A stretch of 64,000 nucleotides of DNA. It comes from a virus. A program made the translations under genes and the position numbers. This document shows, in pieces, positions 37,411 through 44,824 of the stretch. The DNA lies in the IMG/VR virus record IMGVR_UViG_3300024520_000066, positions 1 through 64,000 of that record; one strand, 5' to 3'. The notes below the pieces were generated by a model. It ran no database searches, was not told the DNA's origin, and saw nothing but the letters and a program-made list of their open reading frames with translations. How positions within the stretch are numbered: position 1 is the first letter of the stretch; every line of letters begins with the position of its first letter.

Positions 37411-37450
37411 ATAAAAAAGGGACTGGGAAATAAGATTCTCCAGTCCCTTT
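37411..37450 (-). terminator. Rho-independent terminator after auxiliary capsid-like gene
   Basis: On the minus strand an 11-base-pair perfect stem (AAAGGGACTGG with its complement) around a 13-base loop, followed by CTTTTTTAT. It lies 21 bases after the stop of the 324-aa gene. Confidence 0.9.
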
Positions 37451-37471
37451 GCTTCTAAATTATATAGACTA

Positions 37472-38446
37472 CTATACTGCTTTAATAACAGCTACAGTTC
37501 CTGCGCCTAATATAGTGTTTAAATCTCCAATAACGCCATTAACATTAGCATTTGGTACTGCTGCAGTTGGAAGAGCAATTGTTAAAGATTTTTTAGACTT
37601 TTTAGCCTCATCTCTTCCTTCATCGAAATAAGAGATTTCTATAATGTCATAAGTTCCATCTTTAGTTGCAGCTAAACCTGGGCCAACAATGTTGTGAGGA
37701 TATCCAGACTCTCTGTAAGTATCGCCTCTTTCTCCTAATAAGAAGAATTCCATTTCCATAACTTGGTATCCAGTTCCAACACCAGCACTGAATGCTTGAG
37801 TTACTGTTACAACTGGGTAAGTAACACAAGAGATATCAACAGAGAAATCATCATAAACTTTGATTTTTTTGTTTCCATCAAATCCATTAGCATCTAATTT
37901 ACCAGTTACCACTAAAGCAGCACTTGCTCCAGTTCCTGTTTTTGTGAAAGTAAAACTACGGTTAGCTGTTGCAGTTGCTCCAACTTCACGAGAGAAATTA
38001 CGATTTAATGACGCAATAAGTCCATCAACGATAGCTTCTTGATCGTCACCAGCAGAAGCTTTGTAGTATCCTTGTTTAAGGTAAGTATCTTCTGGAGACA
38101 AAGAACCATGTCCTTGAATCTCAATATTTACAGTGTAAAGACTGTTAGTATCCACAGTTAAAGCAGAAATAGTAACTGCTTTTGGAGTTGCGGCAGTATA
38201 AGCTACAGAATGAACATCTAATACATTACCAGGTTTGATGGTATCACTAGAGGTAATGTTTCCTAGTGCATCCTTTACGTAAAGTTTAAAAGCTTTTCCA
38301 GCAGCAACAGCAGCTCCATCGGCTCCTAAAAGAACCATATCGTTTGCTACTCCTGCAGATTTCAAAGTTGCTAAATTTGTTACTGTTGCAGCAGGTGCAT
38401 TACCTACGTACATGTGTCTAACTTGGTTTTGACCAGCTAATCCCAT
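37472..38446 (-). CDS. Auxiliary capsid-like or major structural protein, 324 aa
   Basis: 324 residues, rich in Ala, Val, Thr and Gly, poor in Cys and His, consistent with an abundant virion protein. N terminus MGLAGQNQVRHMYVG has no signal peptide. It is isolated by its own promoter-like inverted repeat and a strong terminator, as expected for a gene needing high dosage. In crAss-like phages an auxiliary capsid protein lies near the major capsid gene; this is the best candidate, but a tail-tube-like role is possible. Confidence 0.6.
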   Translation of the reverse strand: MGLAGQNQVRHMYVGNAPAATVTNLATLKSAGVANDMVLLGADGAAVAAGKAFKLYVKDALGNITSSDTIKPGNVLDVHSVAYTAATPKAVTISALTVDTNSLYTVNIEIQGHGSLSPEDTYLKQGYYKASAGDDQEAIVDGLIASLNRNFSREVGATATANRSFTFTKTGTGASAALVVTGKLDANGFDGNKKIKVYDDFSVDISCVTYPVVTVTQAFSAGVGTGYQVMEMEFFLLGERGDTYRESGYPHNIVGPGLAATKDGTYDIIEISYFDEGRDEAKKSKKSLTIALPTAAVPNANVNGVIGDLNTILGAGTVAVIKAV

Positions 38447-38475
38447 AATAAAATTGTTTTTTAATTAAAATAAAT

Positions 38476-38529
38476 TTTTAGATACTTTATCTGTTTTCAA
38501 ATGTAAGGATAAAGTATCTAAAATCCTAA
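38476..38529 (-). promoter_or_regulatory. Promoter-like element inside a 16-base inverted repeat
   Basis: Arms TTTTAGATACTTTATC (38476-38491) and its exact complement (38508-38523) enclose a 16-base loop. On the minus strand the loop and arm junction contain TACATTTG (38498-38505), a TAnnTTTG -7 box, with TTAG exactly 20 bases upstream. It sits in the 103-base gap before the 324-aa gene. It could be a promoter with operator arms, or an AT-rich terminator of the preceding gene. Confidence 0.5.
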
Positions 38530-38549
38530 CATTTATTATTTTTTTTTTT

Positions 38550-39290
38550 TTAAACCCTAGAATCAAGCGTCATTCTTGCTTGTAATGTTCCGTCTCTATA
38601 ATCTAAGACTGCATTCTCTACGGCTATATTAATTATATCTCTATGCGCTAATTCTGCTAATTTACATGTAGCTTGAGCTGTTTTACCTTGAATTGATAAT
38701 CCAAGTCCTGCTACATCACTTGTCAATGTAAGATCTCCAACTATAATTGGAGAAGGATACGCAATGTACCTTAAATTATATCGTGAAAGATTCTCTTCTG
38801 AGACTATTTCCACGGTAGTTTTTGAATTCTGTTTAGAAAGATCCACTCGCCAAGCTTTATTTTTATTAGGCTTCCTAAATGGGTTTCTATAACTTATCAT
38901 GAACTCATCATGTGTAGTTGGGATAACCGGAATTACTTTCCCGTGTATTGCCAGATTAGTCGGATTGTTTATTGTTGCAGTCTCTAATACAATATACATT
39001 GCAGTAGTACTGATTTCAAAAAACTTAGATTCACTCACAAGCCCTCTAGTTGAGCTGACTTGTGAGGTTATCTTTTCATCCTTTACTAATTCGTTAAGTA
39101 CCCTTCTTGCTTTCTCATTAAGTTCAAAAGAAGAAGTTGGATCCTTGGTGGCATCATACATGTTCTTAACATATTGCTCTTGAGCAATCGTAAGATACGA
39201 ACTAATTTCAAATGTATCTAATCCTGGCGCTCCTTCAAGAGCGTTATTGTATCTTAGATTAAACTCTTCTTTTAGTTCTGATGCAGTCAT
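38550..39290 (-). CDS. Putative head-tail connector/ring protein, 246 aa
   Basis: 246 residues. Starts with an all-helical connector-like region (MTASELKEEFNLRYNNALEG), followed by a beta-rich middle (TAMYIVLETATI, IHGKVIPVIP) and a C-terminal helix. Gene order right after the capsid cluster fits the portal-proximal ring protein of crAss-like phages. No definitive motif. Confidence 0.6.
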   Translation of the reverse strand: MTASELKEEFNLRYNNALEGAPGLDTFEISSYLTIAQEQYVKNMYDATKDPTSSFELNEKARRVLNELVKDEKITSQVSSTRGLVSESKFFEISTTAMYIVLETATINNPTNLAIHGKVIPVIPTTHDEFMISYRNPFRKPNKNKAWRVDLSKQNSKTTVEIVSEENLSRYNLRYIAYPSPIIVGDLTLTSDVAGLGLSIQGKTAQATCKLAELAHRDIINIAVENAVLDYRDGTLQARMTLDSRV

Positions 39291-39294
39291 TATC

Positions 39295-40209
39295 CTACTT
39301 TAAATTATGTTTAAGCTTTGCTTCTAGTGCTAATCTCATTTCCTGACCCAAGTTTGATGCTAAATATTCAGCAGCTACTTGTAAATATGGTGCATCACCA
39401 TCAGAAATAGGTTCATCATCTAAAGTGTAAAACTTTTTATCTACTTTATTTACTGCTCCAAATTCATAACAAGTCTCTAATAACACTTTAGTTTTTAAAT
39501 ACTCATCACCCATTATAGAACATAGTAAGCTTGGATTCTTTTCAAGCTCTTTATGTAATTCAGATTGCAAGAAGTCAAGTTTGTGAGATCTGTTTGTATT
39601 TCTACCTAAGTTTCTCAAAGCGTATCTTAATACTTCTTTGTCATCCTCATACTTAACATACAACTTGTATGCTTGTACTTTGTTACCAACTTTATCAATT
39701 TCTTTGGCCATTTCCTCAGAAGATGAAGTTAGTACCCATCTATTTGTGGCTCTATGTTTGATTTCATCAAGACTATTTGCCACGATAGGACAAGCCATCA
39801 ATACCTTAATTTTAATGTAGTCGTAAGGATCTGACATATCTAGCCTTAATTCATCCTTACCAAGATAGATAGGAAGAATGCCCATTTCATAAGCTCCTCC
39901 ACTTTCTTTCCAGAACGGGCCGTATATTGATAAGTCAACACCTCTTAAGATGCTTTCTAATCCAGCCTTCTCTACATTAGTTAAAAGATTTTTCATCTTT
40001 CCATTGTCCATTGTTGGTGCTGGTATTGCAACTTCTGCTCCATTCAGCAACCCACCATAGGCAACGTGTTTTATATCTTTAATCCCGTTTCTTTCGTTAG
40101 GGATATACTTTACTGACACAATTTTGTCAACTAAGAAGTCAGTACGAACTACTTCTTTTTTTTCTTCTAGCACAACATCTTGTGCTACATTTTTTTTAGC
40201 TACTGCCAT
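39295..40209 (-). CDS. Capsid-cluster protein, 304 aa
   Basis: 304 residues, mixed alpha/beta, with a lysine-rich N terminus (MAVAKKNVAQDVV) and a helical C terminus. It is the first gene after the major capsid terminator, and 4 bases from the ring-like gene. Conserved capsid-adjacent proteins of this size occur in crAss-like phages; role unknown. Confidence 0.6.
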   Translation of the reverse strand: MAVAKKNVAQDVVLEEKKEVVRTDFLVDKIVSVKYIPNERNGIKDIKHVAYGGLLNGAEVAIPAPTMDNGKMKNLLTNVEKAGLESILRGVDLSIYGPFWKESGGAYEMGILPIYLGKDELRLDMSDPYDYIKIKVLMACPIVANSLDEIKHRATNRWVLTSSSEEMAKEIDKVGNKVQAYKLYVKYEDDKEVLRYALRNLGRNTNRSHKLDFLQSELHKELEKNPSLLCSIMGDEYLKTKVLLETCYEFGAVNKVDKKFYTLDDEPISDGDAPYLQVAAEYLASNLGQEMRLALEAKLKHNLK

Positions 40210-40292
40210 TTTTAAACTATTTTTAATGATTCTTCCTTCCTTATCTTCGGGGGTTTTATGAAGAACTCCCCAAAACTTTATTTTTAAAATAC

Positions 40293-40319
40293 TTACCCTC
40301 GTCGAACAAACGAGGGTAA
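40293..40319 (-). terminator. Hairpin terminator after the crAss-like capsid gene
   Basis: A perfect 10-base-pair stem (TTACCCTCGT with ACGAGGGTAA) and 7-base loop, 13 bases after the capsid stop codon. On the minus strand it is followed by AGTATTTTAAAAAT, a weak U run, so termination is likely partial. Confidence 0.65.
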
Positions 40320-40332
40320 ATAAGTCACTATA

Positions 40333-41832
40333 TTACGCTAATACGTAAGGGATAATTGATGCAGTACGAGATGGGTCATAAACCACTACTCCTAATTGAC
40401 ACCATTTGGTGATAGTACCACTATCTTCCAAAGTTCCCATATTCTCATTGTTGATAGCACCTGTGAAAGGATTTCTGAAACCATATTGGTATCCACGAAT
40501 CTCTTCAGCACCTTTAACTTGCACTTTTTGTATGTTTGGCTCTTCTGGAGTTCCAACATAGAAAATATCAAATCTGTAAGACTCAGCAACACCACTAGAT
40601 CCAGGGATTTTGATAGTGTTACGGATTTTGTCATCATAGAAGTCATCAACTTCTAATTTAACAGTTACTCCGTTTGGAGCCATATACTCTGTAAACTGGA
40701 ATCCAGCAGCCATTGCATTTGAATGCAATTCAGAGTTAGTGTTCTTAATTGTAGCTGGGTTAGTTCCAGGAGTTGACACATTTGCAGACCAACCTGAAGT
40801 TGTAGATAATACAGCTTTGTGGAACTCAGCAGCTCCTCTTTCACCTGTACGCAAGATAAATACTCGGTTGTTGAAACCTAATTTACCTTCTGACAATCCG
40901 AAAAGGATTTCTTCTAATAGCTCAATAGAGAACTCATTGTAGAAGTAAGTGTTAGACTGCTCCATTTGCTCACGGATACCAGAACCAATTTTAATGCTTC
41001 GTCCAGAAACATCTTTGTTGTGGTATTGACCATCAGCAGTACGGTTAGTTTTACCATACATTAAGAACTTGTTTTTGTAAAGAGAAAATTCTTGCTCTAC
41101 TAACCAGTCTTCGTATAATGCTAAAGCACCAAATACTTTTTTGTTACCATCTTTATCGACAACAGGAATACCCATTACAACTTTCTTGTTGGTAGCATCA
41201 CCAGGTAATTTGTGGTCGATACGAATAGTAGTCAACTCACCTCTCATAGAAACTGGAGTTACTCTACGAACACCACCAACTTCTCTAGAAAGACCTTTAC
41301 CTACAGGAGCAAACTCTTCACTGAATCTTTTTCCAGCTACTAATTCAGAACCAGGAATACCTGATCTATCTGAACCTGCAATCTCTGCAGTGTGAACCCA
41401 CTGAGATCCTGATGGATAACCATCATCCAATAATCTAATTGGATATACTTCATTTTTCTCACCTACGATGATTTCGCCTTTGAAGAACCATTGCTCACCA
41501 AAAGTTACTTGAAATTCTTGACCACCTTCACCGATGTTATTGTCACTACCTGTAACAGTTGAACCTTTGAAAGAAGCTTCCACTAAAGGAATGTTTCTGC
41601 GCGAACTACCAATAAGTTCCCAATAGAACTCATTATCGTTGTCCACCATTTTTGTCTCAAATTTAGCCAACATATTCTCCAAAGATTTACCTCTGTTGAT
41701 GGCTAACAATTTGATCATAGCATCATTAATCTTTGTTGGAGATGTCTTCCAGATAGCACCTAGAGTGTTCTCAGGATTAATCATACCAGCAAAGGCTTTT
41801 GCGTCAGTTACTTGGAACCTACCTAATTGCAT
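40333..41832 (-). CDS. crAss-like major capsid protein
   Basis: 499 residues, the size typical of crAss-like capsid proteins, which have an HK97 fold but little sequence similarity to classical HK97 phages. N terminus MQLGRFQVTDAKAF resembles the start of that family, and the fold regions KLLAINRGKSLENMLAKF (an N-terminal helix) and the beta-rich body fit. It has its own promoter (41869-41900) and terminator (40293-40319). The acidic scaffold-like gene directly upstream supports the assignment. This is one of two unrelated capsid genes in the window. Confidence 0.85.
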   Translation of the reverse strand: MQLGRFQVTDAKAFAGMINPENTLGAIWKTSPTKINDAMIKLLAINRGKSLENMLAKFETKMVDNDNEFYWELIGSSRRNIPLVEASFKGSTVTGSDNNIGEGGQEFQVTFGEQWFFKGEIIVGEKNEVYPIRLLDDGYPSGSQWVHTAEIAGSDRSGIPGSELVAGKRFSEEFAPVGKGLSREVGGVRRVTPVSMRGELTTIRIDHKLPGDATNKKVVMGIPVVDKDGNKKVFGALALYEDWLVEQEFSLYKNKFLMYGKTNRTADGQYHNKDVSGRSIKIGSGIREQMEQSNTYFYNEFSIELLEEILFGLSEGKLGFNNRVFILRTGERGAAEFHKAVLSTTSGWSANVSTPGTNPATIKNTNSELHSNAMAAGFQFTEYMAPNGVTVKLEVDDFYDDKIRNTIKIPGSSGVAESYRFDIFYVGTPEEPNIQKVQVKGAEEIRGYQYGFRNPFTGAINNENMGTLEDSGTITKWCQLGVVVYDPSRTASIIPYVLA

Positions 41833-41868
41833 AATTTTTAATTGTTTTGTGTGTCCTTTTTACTGACA

Positions 41869-41900
41869 CAAAGTTAATAAAGTTGTTATTCTATTTCAAA
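41869..41900 (-). promoter_or_regulatory. Bacteroidota-type promoter of the major capsid gene
   Basis: Minus-strand TTTG (41897-41900), 20 bases, then TAACTTTG (41869-41876): both boxes match the TTTG / TAnnTTTG consensus exactly. It overlaps the last codons of the scaffold-like gene and would give a leader of roughly 30 bases before the capsid ATG. Confidence 0.75.
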
Positions 41901-43007
41901 ATCCTTGAGATCTGACAACTTAAAATTAGAGTTGGTATCTTGACTACTTGTGTCAACAGTTCCAGACTCTGTAAAGTTAGCACCTCTCAGTAAATTTTCT
42001 ATGTTATTAGTGATCTTACTTTCAGCTCTACTTCCAAATACGCTGAAATCTTTAAGACCCTTAGTTAAGTAAAATAAAGCCTCCAATTTAATTCTAGATC
42101 CAATTGGGTCTGCCTTTTGTGCTTTTATAAAGGCATTCTCTTTATTTCCTAAATCCGTAGTAATTTGTTTGTATAACTCATCTTTTTGAGAATCTGTTAA
42201 TTCAATACTAGGGATTATTTCAGGAGTAGTAGAAATGAAGTTCTTAATATCATCAATACTTTTCTTCTCCTTATTTTTAGCTTCGTCTATGATTGCTTTC
42301 AATCTAGCTTCTTCTGATTTAATAAGACTATCTAATGCAAATTCAGCATCTTCAATATCTGTACCAGCATCTACGCTTCGTTGAGCCATAGCCTCAGCTC
42401 TTTCTTTATTGTATCCTTTTTCAAGGAAATCCTGTGCAATTGCAGTTAACCTGAATTTCACATTCTTTTCATCTTTGATAAACTCAGGCGTTACAGATTT
42501 AAGTTTATCAATAGTGTTTACTTTTTCAGCAACCTCAGCAACTGGCGCACCAGATTGTTGAGCTTCTTCAATTAATTTCTGTCTTTCAGTTAATTGTGAA
42601 TCAACTTGCTTTTTAATTGCTGCATTAAGATCCTCAAGTGAACGGATCGTTGTTACATCATCAAGTTCAGGTAAAACTCCTTTGGCTTTAAACTCGGCAG
42701 CTAGTTTAGAATAAAGCTGTTCAGTCTCATTCAGTTTAGGAGAGGAAGAATCACTGCCTTCTTTTCCATCAGCAGTTTTACCTGCCTGAACTTGATTTTT
42801 ATCCTTATTCTGATTAGCTACGCTCTCTTGATCCTCTTTTTTGGAATCATCACCATCAGTAATTTTTTTGTCGTTTGCATCATCAGATGCTGAAGGAGTA
42901 CCTTCTTTTTCAGCCTTCTCTTCTGGTTTCTCAATATCAACACCTTCATCAAAAAGATCAAGGGACGATGTGTCAAAATCCAAATCAGCTAGATTTAATT
43001 CTTCCAT
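41886..43007 (-). CDS. Scaffolding-like acidic protein
   Basis: 373 residues, very acidic at the N terminus (LADLDFDTSSLDLFDEG) with long Lys/Glu/Asp/Ser low-complexity (about 30-95), then charged helices. It sits directly upstream of the crAss-like major capsid gene, the usual position of the scaffold. Such proteins guide shell assembly and leave or are cleaved. Assignment is by position and composition, no motif. Confidence 0.7.
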   Translation of the reverse strand: MEELNLADLDFDTSSLDLFDEGVDIEKPEEKAEKEGTPSASDDANDKKITDGDDSKKEDQESVANQNKDKNQVQAGKTADGKEGSDSSSPKLNETEQLYSKLAAEFKAKGVLPELDDVTTIRSLEDLNAAIKKQVDSQLTERQKLIEEAQQSGAPVAEVAEKVNTIDKLKSVTPEFIKDEKNVKFRLTAIAQDFLEKGYNKERAEAMAQRSVDAGTDIEDAEFALDSLIKSEEARLKAIIDEAKNKEKKSIDDIKNFISTTPEIIPSIELTDSQKDELYKQITTDLGNKENAFIKAQKADPIGSRIKLEALFYLTKGLKDFSVFGSRAESKITNNIENLLRGANFTESGTVDTSSQDTNSNFKLSDLKDFEIE

Positions 43008-43036
43008 TGTTAAATAATTTTAATTCTCCTATCTTA

Positions 43037-43044
43037 CAAATCTA
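43037..43044 (-). promoter_or_regulatory. Possible -7 promoter box before the scaffold-like gene
   Basis: TAGATTTG on the minus strand, about 30 bases before the ATG, matches TAnnTTTG. The position 20 bases upstream reads ATGG, a poor -33 box, so this is weaker than the capsid promoter. Confidence 0.4.
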
Positions 43045-43093
43045 CGGAATTACCGCAAAAAAGTCCATTTAGTATTATAGCTAAAGAATGTAT

Positions 43094-43744
43094 TTATTTA
43101 AACAATTTTAATGTTTTATAGTATCCAATTGTTACAAATTTCTCAGAGTTTACACCTAATGTAACAATGCTTCCTTTTTTATTTTGTATCCCAAGAGACA
43201 CTCCTATTACAGGTGCTTGAGGGATTACTTGTTGTGCTGGTAATCCTAATTCTAATCCATAAACTAAAGATGCTTTTGGATATCTATACACAACCTCTGG
43301 AATGTATTTGAATTCTTTTTCTTTTATATTATAGTCAATACGGTATGCTAATAATGATCCGCGAGTTTTTGCATATAAATCAACTTTTACTATATCATTA
43401 TCAATAGCCACTTCATTATATTCTTTAATCTGAATAGACTCTAAATAAAGATTACGAGCGGAAATGCTGTCTTTTTCTTTAATAACTTGATCATACTTAT
43501 TCTTATATTCTTGATCAACTACAATCTCTACATCTCCTTTTATATAAACAGGAACCTCAATTATTTCTGGATCATAAATAGAATCATTATTATTATCAAT
43601 AATAACCACTCCGCTTGACTCCGTTGAGCCTGGTATAGAAATAGTTTTATCATCATAAATTGGTTTTGGCCTTGTGTTAAAATAAATCATAAATCCTAAA
43701 GAAACAGATAATCCTAATATTATATAATTTTTTATCTTTTCCAT
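43094..43744 (-). CDS. Membrane-anchored periplasmic protein, possible spanin-like
   Basis: 216 residues. Residues about 6-23 (NYIILGLSVSLGFMIYF) are a single N-terminal membrane segment without a cleavage site. A charged linker and a predicted coiled coil (KNKYDQVIKEKDSISARNLY) follow, then beta strands with an alternating aromatic pattern to the end. A membrane anchor, a periplasmic coil and a downstream position next to a two-TM protein fit the inner-membrane part of a spanin-type lysis system, but no outer-membrane partner is visible. It may belong to either phage, as it lies at the junction. Confidence 0.5.
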   Translation of the reverse strand: MEKIKNYIILGLSVSLGFMIYFNTRPKPIYDDKTISIPGSTESSGVVIIDNNNDSIYDPEIIEVPVYIKGDVEIVVDQEYKNKYDQVIKEKDSISARNLYLESIQIKEYNEVAIDNDIVKVDLYAKTRGSLLAYRIDYNIKEKEFKYIPEVVYRYPKASLVYGLELGLPAQQVIPQAPVIGVSLGIQNKKGSIVTLGVNSEKFVTIGYYKTLKLFK

Positions 43745-43756
43745 TATTTTTTTTTT

Positions 43757-43810
43757 AAAAGATTCAATAAATGTATTCGTAATTACGTAAATAAATTTAT
43801 TTAATCTTTT
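43757..43810. repeat. Nested AT-rich inverted repeats between lysis-like genes
   Basis: A 16-base imperfect inverted repeat (43757-43772 with 43795-43810, one mismatch) encloses the perfect 10-base palindrome CGTAATTACG (43778-43787). It fills most of the 87-base gap. It may be a bidirectional terminator-like structure or a recombination or protein site; AT richness limits its weight. Confidence 0.4.
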
Positions 43811-43831
43811 TTATTTATTCAATTCATTTTA

Positions 43832-44074
43832 CTACTTCTCTACTTTACCAAACAGTTTGTTTATTCCTGCGGTGAAAAATGTCTTAACCATATCTATTGC
43901 CTTATCTTCACTTATAGCAAAAATTACACCTGTATAAATAAGTAAACCTATCTGCCAAAGGCTTATTTCTCGTTTTAAGTCGATGAATAAATACATGAAT
44001 ATTAGTACTATTCCTGCGGCAAAAAGTATCAATCCTAATACTGTACTTATTTTGTTTGTTTTAAAATTATTCAT
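43832..44074 (-). CDS. Holin-like protein with two membrane segments
   Basis: 80 residues with two membrane segments (about 10-32 VLGLILFAAGIVLIFMYLF and 41-58 IGLLIYTGVIFAIS) and a basic, amphipathic C terminus. Size, topology and position after the fibre genes fit a small class II holin. No endolysin gene is found beside it in the window. Confidence 0.5.
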   Translation of the reverse strand: MNNFKTNKISTVLGLILFAAGIVLIFMYLFIDLKREISLWQIGLLIYTGVIFAISEDKAIDMVKTFFTAGINKLFGKVEK

Positions 44075-44110
44075 AATTTATATGTGTTATTGACCATTTA
44101 AAGTAGGTAT

Positions 44111-44794
44111 TTATATTATTTTAATTTTCAAAACAGATGTTATTAAGATATTTCCACTAGAGTCTTTGCCTGATGTTGTTAAATTATAATTTCCAACAGT
44201 AAAAGGATACGGCTCTGGTATTAAATTAGTATCCCCATTTACTGAATAGGGTTTTATTTTTTCTGTTCTTTCATGGACAACTAAACCACCTGTTTCTAAT
44301 TTAAAATCGAAACTTGTACATTGAGAGCATTCTTCAGTAGTCTTTAACCTTATATCGCTATCATTTGATAAGCTAAATGTTTTTTCAAATAAAAACCTAT
44401 CAATTTCCAAACCTAAACTGTCTGTTTGTATAATTGCAACAGGATTTGGGTAAAGACTATTATAATCAATAACGAGGTCTTTTAAATCAACTCCCATATA
44501 AGCGTTTACAACAAGTATTTCAGTATCCTTTATAGCTATAGTGTCATTAATAGCTTTAGGTACAACACCTGTTATTGCAACTTCAACATAATCTGGGAAT
44601 AATATTACATAAGAATCTATATCATTTGCTAAACAGTAGTTTATCCCGTCATCTTTAGCCTTTCTTTCAGTAGTTCTGTTTGGAAGTATACTATCTCCTA
44701 CTTTTGCTCTAAAGTAACCTTTCTGTACACTTTCTATTTGCTGTGAAAATGTGTACTGTGTAAGTAATAATAATAGTAATAATAGTTTTTTCAT
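44111..44794 (-). CDS. Secreted protein with signal peptide, 227 aa
   Basis: 227 residues. A Leu-rich signal peptide (MKKLLLLLLLLTQYTFSQ) ends with the flavobacterial-style S-Q cleavage. The mature part is beta-rich with one CSQC pair (about residue 156). No enzyme motif is recognised. It is the last of four consecutive proteins with Sec signals at the downstream end of the tail operon. Confidence 0.6.
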   Translation of the reverse strand: MKKLLLLLLLLTQYTFSQQIESVQKGYFRAKVGDSILPNRTTERKAKDDGINYCLANDIDSYVILFPDYVEVAITGVVPKAINDTIAIKDTEILVVNAYMGVDLKDLVIDYNSLYPNPVAIIQTDSLGLEIDRFLFEKTFSLSNDSDIRLKTTEECSQCTSFDFKLETGGLVVHERTEKIKPYSVNGDTNLIPEPYPFTVGNYNLTTSGKDSSGNILITSVLKIKII

Positions 44795-44824
44795 TATTCT
44801 GTTGCGTTTTTATTTTAATTGTTA

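Noticed and set aside
40240-40290. GGGG…CCCC hairpin downstream of the capsid terminator
   Set aside because: Only four pairs with a long loop; the strong stem is the one at 40293-40319.
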